The notes under the pieces are model-generated. The model ran no database searches, was not told where the DNA came from, and was given only the letters and a program-made list of their open reading frames with translations. A DNA stretch of 25,884 bases, taken from contig WAKY01000084.1 of assembly GCA_015523135.1 (NCBI GenBank), positions 1-25,884 of the forward strand. The letters run 5' to 3'. Of the stretch, positions 7,101-14,932 are shown one piece after another (positions within the stretch are counted from its first letter, which is position 1; every line of letters begins with the position of its first letter). Both the position numbers and the translations under genes were made by a program. The stretch comes from Candidatus Aciduliprofundum sp. (GTDB lineage: Archaea; Thermoplasmatota; Thermoplasmata; Thermoplasmatales; Aciduliprofundaceae).

Positions 7101-7640
7101 TTATCCAGTGATAAATCCTTTGTTAACTCCCTCTTTGATTAGATGTTCTAATTCTTGAATATATATTTGACATAAGTTTAAAACATCTTCATTTCCAACC
7201 CAGTTATCAAATTTGTATTTAATTTTCATAGCTTCTGGTTTTTTGGATTCCTTTGGTATTGCTTCAGATAAACCAGAAGAAAATTGTTGTATTATATTCT
7301 CTTCTTTGTCTGTGATGGTAATTGAAATTGAGTCTGAAATATGTATGGTCTCTCTAAGTTCCATTTTGTAAGTAGCTATGGGTTGGACAGGTTCAGTATG
7401 AATATTAATATCACGCTTCTTTTTGAAGAACTTCAATACGCGGCTGGTAGAAATAAAATCATCATACCACTGCTGCCCTCCTGGTTTTGTTCTTGCTTCA
7501 CACAATGCATACTGCAACACTGAACGGGCAGAAGAAAGGAATGCACTTAGGTTGTATGTAAAAATCTCCTTATGTGCTTGCTCATCAACCATTTTAGAAT
7601 AGAAGTATTTCGCTTCTTGGAGTTTCCTTTTCTCGTGCAT
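7101..7640 (-). CDS. HEPN-like protein with R-x4-H motif
   Basis: HEPN domains are four-helix RNA-cleaving or RNA-binding modules common in toxins, antiviral proteins and CRISPR nucleases. In this 179-residue protein, N-terminal helices (LSAFLSSARSVLQYALCEAR, about residues 31-50) are followed by FFKKKRDINIHTEPV. That segment carries R76-x4-H81, the spacing of the HEPN active site. A beta-rich middle and a last amphipathic helix follow. The ATG at 7640 has a strong GGAGAGGAG seven bases upstream. The family assignment is by motif and secondary-structure look. The C-terminal half is unfamiliar. It lies 169 bp downstream of a second HEPN gene on the same strand. Confidence 0.6.
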   Translation of the reverse strand: MHEKRKLQEAKYFYSKMVDEQAHKEIFTYNLSAFLSSARSVLQYALCEARTKPGGQQWYDDFISTSRVLKFFKKKRDINIHTEPVQPIATYKMELRETIHISDSISITITDKEENIIQQFSSGLSEAIPKESKKPEAMKIKYKFDNWVGNEDVLNLCQIYIQELEHLIKEGVNKGFITG

Positions 7641-7809
7641 TTTGATCTCCTCTCCTATACATCCATCGATACGTCAAAGTGTTATGGGTATGTGAAGTCA
7701 TCCGATAGGGTGTTTGGGTGAACGGAGCAAGCAACCCTAAAGAGTTGCGATGAGTTGAGGGAGGGGGTAAATGAGTGTATATTTTTAAATATATGTTTAG
7801 GTCTTACTC
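7641..7809. other. Gap between the two HEPN genes
   Basis: This 169-bp stretch is richer in G on the plus strand than its surroundings. It has a weak hairpin (TTTGGGTG near 7707 with CAACCCTAAA near 7730) and a G-rich run near 7747-7762. It contains the ribosome-binding site of the 7640 gene. I see no clear TATA box for that gene, so the gene may be read from the upstream HEPN promoter. Confidence 0.3.
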
Positions 7810-9179
7810 TTATACTGAGTTATCATCCATTAGCCACGTGAATTCTGTATCTATCATTTCTTTCAACTTTTGTTTGGTTCTGTTATCTAACAATGAATTA
7901 TTCAATAAACCTATAAATTTATCCTTTTTTATAGAATCTTGCAAAATTAAAAATATCACAAGAGACATACGGGCATAATCTATAACCTTTTCCACCAATT
8001 TCATTAAATTCCTTTGTGTATCTTCTTCAATTTTAGAACCATGCACAAACCTACTCCTAATATCATATGATTTTTTAAGAATATTAAAAACTTCTAAAGG
8101 ATTATAATTAAAGAAACTAAGGAGTAATGCAACTCTTTGAGATAATCTTTCTGCTAGTTCAGCACGTTCTTCATCTCTAAGATACAAAGCTTCTAGGCAC
8201 ATTATTGCAGATGTCATCTGGCTTTCAGGTATATCTGATTTCAATAATGAATCATTATATCTCTCGAAAGCTATAGTGATATAATTTATCTCTCCATCAC
8301 CTTTTTGCACGACTGCAGAAGGTATTTTTGGTTCAATAATCTTAAAAAAAGTTTGCAGTTTCTTTTCATCATCTTTACTCAATTCATACTTAAAATTTAT
8401 TTGTGTGTGTCCAATTGTTGAACTTATACCACCAATTTGTAGTAGAGATGTAGTATTCCATTCAGTTCTAATTGCTGAAACAGAACCTACCTTAAACAGT
8501 CTAAGTACAGCTAATATTTTCTCTATTTTTCTCAACATCTCAGGCTGTCCCTTTGCTCTATGTTCAATAACCATAATTGCAGATAGGAAGTTATGATATG
8601 TTAGTGGGTCAGTCATTGGAAAGGATTCATATGGTATTTCATATTCTAAATCAGCAGGTTCTGGTCTTTTTATTTTGCATCCATCGTAGATATCAATAAC
8701 ATCCGTTTCCATATAAACGCCATCAAGCCAAACAATAGGTCTCCATAGAATAGGAGTATGCTCAAGATCAGAGATGAAAAGTGTAATCAACTCTATAATT
8801 CTTCGATCATCTATCCCCTGTACTGCTTCATCAGTAATTTTATGAGCAAATCTTGATAACCAAAAGTCAGATTGACTAATTGGAACATTATATATTTTTG
8901 ATATAGTTTGACTCGCTTCTTTATATTCCTCTAGTTGTTTAATTTTCTTTTCAATAAACTCGTGTTTATCTTTCCAATGCCATTCTTCTTTGAATGTATC
9001 TTCAAATGAAGTCAGAAATCCGAAAGAGCTTTTTTCATATTTAAAATTTGAAATTTTTGCTTTAACGTAATGACGTTTAATTATAATAATTTCCTTCTCC
9101 CTTATACTTTCTTTTACACAATTGACTATTTTTTTGTCAAATCATATAAGATACCAGACAAAAATTTTTCTCTATTCAT
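7810..9179 (-). CDS. Apea-like HEPN protein, split by a frameshift at an A7 run
   Basis: The gene appears to start at the ATG at 9179, preceded by AGGTGA, and reads 17 codons to AAA AAA TAG at 9134-9126. A shift of -1 at the run of seven A (9129-9135), or one more A, joins it to a long open frame that has no usable start codon for 113 codons. The rebuilt protein is about 456 residues. Near residue 326 is a SAIMCLEALYL helix. Near 370 is SYDIRSRFVHG, with R375-x4-H380, the classical HEPN active site as in Apea-like proteins. HEPN proteins often act as RNases in phage defence or toxin systems. The shift could be a sequencing error, decay, programmed slippage or phase variation. Confidence 0.62.
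9129..9135 (-). other. Homopolymer A7, site of the frameshift in the HEPN gene
   Basis: The minus strand reads GACAAAAAAATAG. The zero frame meets TAG immediately after AAA AAA. The -1 frame continues ATA GTC for more than 430 codons. Runs of A of this length are known slippage sites for polymerases and ribosomes. Confidence 0.6.
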
Positions 9180-9282
9180 GATGCTCACCTTTGTTAACGA
9201 TTTCATTTAACTTAAAATATATAAAATCCATATACTCCCATGCTAAAGAATTATCCATAAATCTTACTACCTTACAGCTCAT
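9172..9282 (-). CDS. 36-residue protein preceding and overlapping the HEPN gene
   Basis: A short frame runs from the ATG at 9282 (another in-frame ATG lies at 9288) to a TAG at 9172, overlapping the first codons of the HEPN gene by 8 bases. The ribosome-binding site of the HEPN gene (GGTGAG) lies inside it. A TATA-like box at 9303-9312 sits about 26 bp before 9282, so it would be the first, leaderless gene of the operon. The product is mixed charged and aromatic, with a likely amphipathic helix (AWEYMDFIYFKLNEIV). I recognise no family. It may be a small partner or antitoxin, or just a leader peptide that couples translation. Confidence 0.4.
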   Translation of the reverse strand: MSCKVVRFMDNSLAWEYMDFIYFKLNEIVNKGEHHE

Positions 9283-9302
9283 CAACATAGATATATTATC
9301 AG

Positions 9303-9312
9303 AGAATAAAAA
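9303..9312 (-). promoter_or_regulatory. TATA-like box of the small gene-HEPN operon
   Basis: The minus strand reads GTTTTTATTC, centred about 26 bp before the ATG at 9282. It is the only promoter-like element seen ahead of the HEPN gene. Confidence 0.35.
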
Positions 9313-9404
9313 CCTTACTCCGAAGTATAGGATACAAGCTGACAGCTGAAACAAAAGCATCAAAAATTTGCCCTCTCTCCTTTAACCCACATTTGTCCAA
9401 AAAG

Positions 9405-9415
9405 AAATAAATATA
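9405..9415 (+). promoter_or_regulatory. TATA-like box of the disulfide reductase gene
   Basis: AAATAAATATA is centred at 9410, predicting a transcript start near 9436. The short leader contains GGTGATG before the ATG at 9444. Confidence 0.45.
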
Positions 9416-9443
9416 ACTAGGAGCATTGGAGTATGGTGATGGC

Positions 9444-10811
9444 ATGAAAGAATACGACATCATTGCTTTTGGTACAGGGAGTTCTATGAACATTGTGTCT
9501 CCTCTTTTGCGAGACCCGAAACTTAAAGTGGCTGTGATAGAGAACGAAAAGGCGGGGGGTATATGTTTAACAAGGGGATGCATACCGAGCAAGATGTTGA
9601 TTTATCCTGCGGAAATAATGCATATTATACATCGTGCCAAGGAATTTTATATAGATGCAAAGGCAAAGCCAGATGCAGATGCCATACTTCACTATGTGCA
9701 AAAATCTGTGGATGATGAGAGCAAGATGATTGAGAGGAGCTTAAAGAGCCATCCTCGCATAGATTATTATCAAAAAACTAGTAAGTTTGTGGATGATTAC
9801 ACTGTGGATGTGGGAGGAAAGGAAATTTATGGGGAGACCATACTCCTGTGCAATGGCTCAAAGGCTTATGTGCCTAATATAGAAGGCCTTGAAGAAGTGG
9901 GATATATAACGAATCGTGAGTTTTTCTATTCTCTAAAGCATGTGCCAAAGAGCATCGCCATAATTGGTGGTGGTTATGTGGCCCTAGAACTCGGATACTT
10001 TTTAGCCATGATGGGCACTGAGGTGCACATTATTGAGATGCTTCCTGAGATTATAATGACTGAAGAGCCGGAGGCCCGCAAGCTCGTGTATAAGGAATTA
10101 TCAAAATTTATGCATTTCCATCTTGGGTACAAGGCAAAGGAAGCCCGCAAAGTTATGGGGAAGAAGGTTGTTTTTGCAGAAAATAAGGATGGAGATACAA
10201 TAGAGATAAAGGCAGATGAGATTTTAGTTGCAGCTGGCAGGGCTCCTTGGAACAAGGAAACGCAAGTGGAAAAAACAGGGGTTAAAGTGGATGAGCATGG
10301 ATGGATAGTTGTGGATGAATTTATGCGCACCACAAAGGAGGGTATATGGGCGTGTGGAGATACAAATGGGAAATATATGTTCAAGCATGTGGCAAATTAT
10401 GAAAGTGAGGTTGTGTTTTACAATGCCTTTGGAGGAAGAAAGTTGAAGGTGGATTACCATGCAGTACCCCATGCAATTTTCACCTATCCCCAAGTTGCCC
10501 ATGTGGGTATGAAGGAAGAAGAGGCAAGGAGAAAGCATAATATCCTCATAGGCGACTACAAGTATCAAGATACTGCCATGGGAGAGGCAATGAAGTTAAA
10601 GGATTATTTTGTGAAAGTAATAGTGGACAAGGACACTTACAATATTTTGGGAGCAACCATAGTGGGGCCAGAAGCATCAGTGCTAATTCAAGAGATAATA
10701 AATTTGATGTACACCCGTGAGCAAAGTGGCGCAATGTATCGCGCCTTGCACATACATCCTGCAATGAACGAAGTCGTGCAAAGAGCTTTTTACAATTTAC
10801 ACGAGCCCTAA
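9444..10811 (+). CDS. FAD-dependent pyridine nucleotide-disulfide oxidoreductase (dihydrolipoyl dehydrogenase-like)
   Basis: The 455-residue enzyme has the full class I flavoprotein disulfide reductase layout. It has an N-terminal FAD-binding start (FGTGSSMN), the redox pair C41-LTRG-C46, and an NAD(P) Rossmann motif IIGGGYVALELGYF near 180. A second FAD motif, GIWACGDTNG, is near 300, and the C-terminal active-site pair is H438-P439 with E443. Neighbours include no 2-oxoacid dehydrogenase genes. The GTGSSMN loop also resembles mycothione-reductase-type enzymes more than classic E3, so the true disulfide substrate is open. I chose the ATG at 9444 because GGTGATG lies before it. The gene ends four bases into the histidine kinase gene, tail to tail. 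Confidence 0.85.
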   Translation: MKEYDIIAFGTGSSMNIVSPLLRDPKLKVAVIENEKAGGICLTRGCIPSKMLIYPAEIMHIIHRAKEFYIDAKAKPDADAILHYVQKSVDDESKMIERSLKSHPRIDYYQKTSKFVDDYTVDVGGKEIYGETILLCNGSKAYVPNIEGLEEVGYITNREFFYSLKHVPKSIAIIGGGYVALELGYFLAMMGTEVHIIEMLPEIIMTEEPEARKLVYKELSKFMHFHLGYKAKEARKVMGKKVVFAENKDGDTIEIKADEILVAAGRAPWNKETQVEKTGVKVDEHGWIVVDEFMRTTKEGIWACGDTNGKYMFKHVANYESEVVFYNAFGGRKLKVDYHAVPHAIFTYPQVAHVGMKEEEARRKHNILIGDYKYQDTAMGEAMKLKDYFVKVIVDKDTYNILGATIVGPEASVLIQEIINLMYTREQSGAMYRALHIHPAMNEVVQRAFYNLHEP

Positions 10812-11050
10812 TTTATGGGAAACCGTAAAACAAACATTGTGCCCTTAGGAACATTATTTTCTATTTTTACCTCTCCATTATGTAAGTTCATTATCATCTT
10901 TACAATTGCCAGGCCCAATCCAGAGCCCCTTCCCGCTGCCAATCTTTCAAAGGGTTTGAAAACTATATCTCTCTTATCTTCAGGTATTCCTGGACCATCA
11001 TCTGCAATTCTTATTTCTACATACTTTTCAAAGATTTTGCCTTTTACCAT
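10808..11050 (-). pseudogene. C-terminal half of the histidine kinase ATPase domain, out of frame with the kinase
   Basis: These 80 codons encode the G1 and G2 ATP-lid motifs of a histidine kinase (IADDGPGIP, then GSGLGLAIVKMI and a final GTMFVLRFPIN). They clearly belong to the long frame at 11044-14364. Adding one G to the GGG at 11062-11064 would fuse both parts as NAFKYGASKVMVKGK, exactly the expected N-box to G1-box join. An ATG at 11050 overlaps the kinase stop (ATGGTAA), so a coupled separate peptide is conceivable. A one-base deletion or sequence error is the simpler reading. Confidence 0.75.
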
Positions 11051-14000
11051 AACTTTTGATGCCCATATTTAAATGCATTATCCAAAATATTAACAAAAAC
11101 TTCTTTAAGGATTGGGAGAGCTTGAATATGGAAAAATGGTACATCCTCTATTATCTTCCTCTGAGGATACTTTTGCTGGATAAGTTTGGTAGAATCTTCA
11201 ATTATCTTTCTCAAATCTAATCTTTCTTTTTTCATATCAATTTTTTTGTTTCCCAGTTTTGAGAATAACCTTGCTTTCTCTATTATATCTTCTGCTTCTT
11301 GAAGAGCATTCATCATAGTGGGTATGTATTCTTTAGGGCTCTCTTCATTCATTAATTCCAAGTACCCATGGAGCACAGCCAAGGGATTTTTCAAATCATG
11401 GCTTACAATATGGAGCATAAGCTCTTGTAAATTCTTTGTCTCTTCTAGCTCTTTATGGTATTCCAAGCTAACGAGAGCAACGGCCATGTGGGAGGCTACC
11501 AAATCTACAAGCATTCTATCATCCTCGGATATACCATCAAGCTCCTCACTCTCTACATTTAACACGCCGAATAATTTGTGATTTGATGATATGGGCGTTG
11601 CATACTCACTCTTTGTGTCTGGATTTACTCTAAGATATAATGGGTCTTTTGAAACATCAGGAGCATAGTAAGATTTATTATTTTTTGCAACCCAAGCAAC
11701 TATGCTATTCTTTGAGTGCAAATCCATGAATTTTGGATGCTTAATGCCCTTCCACTTGGTAGCGATGAGTTTGTTTCCCAAAATTTCGGCAATTACTATT
11801 GTTTTTAAATGCAGGATTGAAGTAAGAGCATTTATAGCCAGCTCGTAAATCTTCTCCTTGCTATGGGCGAGCTTTATTTTTTCAAAGGTTTTAACTAAGG
11901 CTAAGAGTTTTTCTTCCATATTTTTTATGCGGGTAATATCCTGTATGCTAACCATTACTGCTCTCTTTCCCTCCCACTCAACAATTGAGCTTCTAATTAT
12001 TGTCCACACACTATTTCCTTGAGAGTCTATAAATTTCACTATGTATGAACTTGGAACGGGTAGCCCCCTCAACCTGCGTTGATAGATTTCCCAAAGATGA
12101 TCTCGCATATCTGGATGTATAAATTTAAGAAAATTCTCTCCTAAGGCATCTTCTCTATTGTATTTCAATAGCTCTGCAATTACATTATTGGCAAAGATAA
12201 CCCTTGCATCTTGTACTATAACGATCCCCACGAGGAGTTTTTCCATCATTGTTTTGTACTTTTCCCACTCTTCTTTTATTTTCCTTTCAAAATTCTTTCT
12301 TTCAGTTATGTCAGAAATCACGCCTACAATACCAAGTAAATTTCCCCCATCATCTTTAAGTGGAGAGGCGTTTATTAGAACATCCACAATTTCTCCATTA
12401 CTCTTAACAAATTGTGCCTCGTAAGAATCGCTTATTCCCTTCTCTCTTAACTCACCCTTTTTAATCATAATTTCCTTTGATTTTAGAGTTGCAAAACTTA
12501 CAATTCTTTTTCCTATTAAATTCTCTACTTTATATCCAAGCATTTTTGCAAAAGCATCGTTTACAAAGCTCAATTTGCCATTCATATCCTCTATTACAAT
12601 GCCAACCAAAGTAGTATTTATTAAATTCTCAAGCAATTCTTTTGTTTTTTTAATCTCCTTGTATAGCTTGTAATTGGCTATGAATATTCCCAAAGAGCTT
12701 GCAATAGTACGCAAATACTCTACAGTTTGCTCGTTATACGCATTCTTCTCCGTGCTAGCCATACCTACCGTGCCTAGAACTTCATTCTCGTAAATTATTG
12801 GTACGATAACATTTGAAAAATCTACAATATCTGGGGAGCCAGCAATTTGATAAGAGTCAGGACTTAAATCATGAAGTATGTCTCCTGTAAGAAACGGCTC
12901 TTTGGTTTTTATAACCCTAGCGGTAATGGAAGTAGCAGGATCGCATTTTATTGTGAAGTTCTTAATTTCCTCCTCCTCGGATTTAATCATCTGAAAAGAG
13001 ATCGTATCTTTCTCCTTATCATAAAGACTTATTGCTAGCCAGTGAAAATCGAACGCATTTTTAAGCTCGTTGTATATTATTTCAAACATCTCCCTTGGCT
13101 CTGGGAACCCGCCCATTTTTAGAGAGATATGATACAAGGAAGATAGTAGTTTATTGTGTTTTTGTAATTCATTTTCCCATCTTTTTCTTTCTGAAATATT
13201 TCCTATTATTCCTATGGAGCTTGTAATTTTACCTGAGAAATCTCTAAGGGGTGAAGCACTTATAATTACATCAATTATCTTACCATCTTTTCTTACCAGC
13301 TGTGTTTCATACAAATCACTCAATCCTTTTAATCTTCTCTTAGTTCCTTTTCTAATCTCTTTAAAACTTTTTGGAGTGGTTATTAACTTTATATTTTTTC
13401 CTATTAATTCTTGGGGAGAGTAGCCGAGGAGTTCTGCAAACCTCTTATTGGTGAATATGATATTATCCTCCAAATCATTTACTACAATTCCTATTATGGA
13501 AGAGTTGATTATATCCTCTAGCATATCTTTATTCTCCCTAATTTCCTCGTATAAAATCACATTTTTCAGGATGAGCGAGATGTATGCTGCCAGAGTTTTG
13601 AGAAGCTTTACATCATCATCCTTAAATGCCTCTGGCTCAAATCCACAAATAACCAAAGCTCCTAGAACATCATCTTTGTGGATTAATGGAATGCCTAGCC
13701 AAGAGGCGATTGTATGGCCTACCTGATGAGTTTGAGATGGAAGAATCTCTTTTTTTACGTTTTTTATATAAAGCATCTTTTTGTTGTATATAACCCAGCC
13801 AGTTAAACTCCCCTTTGGATCTAAATTATAAGTTCTTTTAGGAAGTTTTCTACCTTCTTCATAGCTGAACACAACAGTAAAGCTTCTCCTATCTTTATTC
13901 ACTAAGGATATTGCAAAAGAGTTGAAGTTTAAAATCTTTTTAAGGTTCTTGTACGTTACCATAAAAAAATCCTCTAAGCTCTGCAATTTTGCAGTATTTA

Positions 14001-14364
14001 AAACAAAATCATAAATTAATTGAAGTGTTTTATATTGTTCCTCTATTTCATCTTTAATTTTTTGGTTTTGCAAATCTTTCATCTGTATAAATGTAATCCC
14101 TTTAACAGAGAATGCGTAAAGCTCTGCAGATGTAGAATTCTTCAAATTAACTAGTGTATTTAAGTACTCTATATTTCCGGAAATTAAATCATCCAGGTTA
14201 TTCTTTAGTAAATCTGAATCTTCTATATAATTTAAGAAATTATCACCGATGGAAATATTTGGTATGAATTCTTTTGCTCCCTCATTGTACTTTAAAATAT
14301 CCAAATTCTCATCTATAGCTATAATTCCTATATTCGGTGAATTAGGAATTAATTCCTTATCCAT
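11044..14364 (-). CDS. Very large soluble PAS/GAF sensor histidine kinase, truncated by a frameshift
   Basis: The 1106-residue frame has no membrane helix, so it should be a cytoplasmic sensor. Order by eye: a short PAS-like unit (5-100), GAF (110-275), PAS (280-395), GAF (400-565), two PAS units (575-690, 695-810) and a third GAF (815-965). Then come HisKA with phospho-acceptor H989 in HIVSHDLKNPL and the N-box VNILDNAFKYG (about 1090-1100). The frame then stops at 11044, leaving the rest of the ATPase domain in another frame at 10808-11050. GAF and PAS units suggest sensing of small molecules or redox state. No response regulator is nearby. The start at 14364 follows AGAGGGGATAAA. Confidence 0.88.
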   Translation of the reverse strand: MDKELIPNSPNIGIIAIDENLDILKYNEGAKEFIPNISIGDNFLNYIEDSDLLKNNLDDLISGNIEYLNTLVNLKNSTSAELYAFSVKGITFIQMKDLQNQKIKDEIEEQYKTLQLIYDFVLNTAKLQSLEDFFMVTYKNLKKILNFNSFAISLVNKDRRSFTVVFSYEEGRKLPKRTYNLDPKGSLTGWVIYNKKMLYIKNVKKEILPSQTHQVGHTIASWLGIPLIHKDDVLGALVICGFEPEAFKDDDVKLLKTLAAYISLILKNVILYEEIRENKDMLEDIINSSIIGIVVNDLEDNIIFTNKRFAELLGYSPQELIGKNIKLITTPKSFKEIRKGTKRRLKGLSDLYETQLVRKDGKIIDVIISASPLRDFSGKITSSIGIIGNISERKRWENELQKHNKLLSSLYHISLKMGGFPEPREMFEIIYNELKNAFDFHWLAISLYDKEKDTISFQMIKSEEEEIKNFTIKCDPATSITARVIKTKEPFLTGDILHDLSPDSYQIAGSPDIVDFSNVIVPIIYENEVLGTVGMASTEKNAYNEQTVEYLRTIASSLGIFIANYKLYKEIKKTKELLENLINTTLVGIVIEDMNGKLSFVNDAFAKMLGYKVENLIGKRIVSFATLKSKEIMIKKGELREKGISDSYEAQFVKSNGEIVDVLINASPLKDDGGNLLGIVGVISDITERKNFERKIKEEWEKYKTMMEKLLVGIVIVQDARVIFANNVIAELLKYNREDALGENFLKFIHPDMRDHLWEIYQRRLRGLPVPSSYIVKFIDSQGNSVWTIIRSSIVEWEGKRAVMVSIQDITRIKNMEEKLLALVKTFEKIKLAHSKEKIYELAINALTSILHLKTIVIAEILGNKLIATKWKGIKHPKFMDLHSKNSIVAWVAKNNKSYYAPDVSKDPLYLRVNPDTKSEYATPISSNHKLFGVLNVESEELDGISEDDRMLVDLVASHMAVALVSLEYHKELEETKNLQELMLHIVSHDLKNPLAVLHGYLELMNEESPKEYIPTMMNALQEAEDIIEKARLFSKLGNKKIDMKKERLDLRKIIEDSTKLIQQKYPQRKIIEDVPFFHIQALPILKEVFVNILDNAFKYGHQKLW

Positions 14365-14484
14365 TTTATCCCCTCTTAAACCATAGAAGTATTAATCTTT
14401 TTCTTTCGGGTTATCAAAATCAAAAATCCTCTAAACCGCAACCTTCAAATAGGAAATGCTATTAAGCACAAACGCTATATCCAA

Positions 14485-14577
14485 AGGAGGTGAAAAAATA
14501 TGGAAGGTGATGAAGATGGCTGTCGGGATTCACATCATAGCGGATATGTATGGTGTGGATCCAGCGCTCTTGGCTAG
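14485..14577 (+). promoter_or_regulatory. Strong Shine-Dalgarno plus 25-codon ORF overlapping the speD start
   Basis: AGGAGGTGA (14485-14493) is the strongest ribosome-binding site near speD. The ATG at its proper distance is at 14500, and that one opens a 25-codon frame ending at 14577, out of frame with speD. The speD ATGs at 14510 and 14516 have only a weak GGTGAT just ahead. This may be an upstream-ORF type of translational control, or only a chance arrangement. Confidence 0.35.
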
Positions 14578-14932
14578 GGTTGAAAAGATGAAGGAAGTTT
14601 TTGAAGGGGCAGTTAAGTTTGCAAAATTGAGCAAGATTTCTTCTGATTATTACCAATTCAGGCCTGAAGGTGCCAGCGGTATTGTTTTGATAGCGGAATC
14701 CCATCTAAGTTTTCATACATGGCCCGAGTATGGTCTTGCAACTTTAGATATATACACTTGTGGAGACCCTAAGCAGGCTGAGCTGGCTTATAAGTACATA
14801 AAGGAGCAACTCAACCCTAGCCGTGTGGATGTAGTGCGTATGGAGAGAGGTGTGGAATTTGAGAACGAAGAGGCAAATATTGAGGTATCTAAAAATAGAA
14901 AGGAGCCCGTGGGAGCTAATCAAATTAGTTGA
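14510..14932 (+). CDS. speD: S-adenosylmethionine decarboxylase proenzyme (short prokaryotic type)
   Basis: SpeD removes the carboxyl group of SAM to make the aminopropyl donor for polyamines. It cleaves itself to form a pyruvoyl cofactor. In the 140-residue protein the processing site is E63-S64 in AESHLSFHTWPEYG. The catalytic H69 and C84 (in YTCGD) sit as in the Thermotoga enzyme. Start choice is uncertain between the ATGs at 14510 and 14516, and the best ribosome-binding site serves another frame (see 14485-14577). Its last 83 bases overlap bpsA, in a different frame. It is the first gene of the polyamine operon. Confidence 0.94.
   Translation: MKMAVGIHIIADMYGVDPALLARVEKMKEVFEGAVKFAKLSKISSDYYQFRPEGASGIVLIAESHLSFHTWPEYGLATLDIYTCGDPKQAELAYKYIKEQLNPSRVDVVRMERGVEFENEEANIEVSKNRKEPVGANQIS

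Noticed and set aside
7684..7775. C/D-box small RNA in the gap between HEPN genes
   Set aside because: A GCGATGA word resembles a C box, but no correctly placed D box or terminal stem was found.
7810..8790. HEPN gene starting at the TTG at 8790
   Set aside because: The frame stays open for 113 codons upstream with protein-like content, and a proper ribosome-binding site and ATG are found at 9179. The short version would cut the protein.
9974..10568. Long minus-strand open frames opposite the disulfide reductase
   Set aside because: They are antisense shadows of a clearly coding gene, with low-complexity Ser/Thr/Pro-rich translations.
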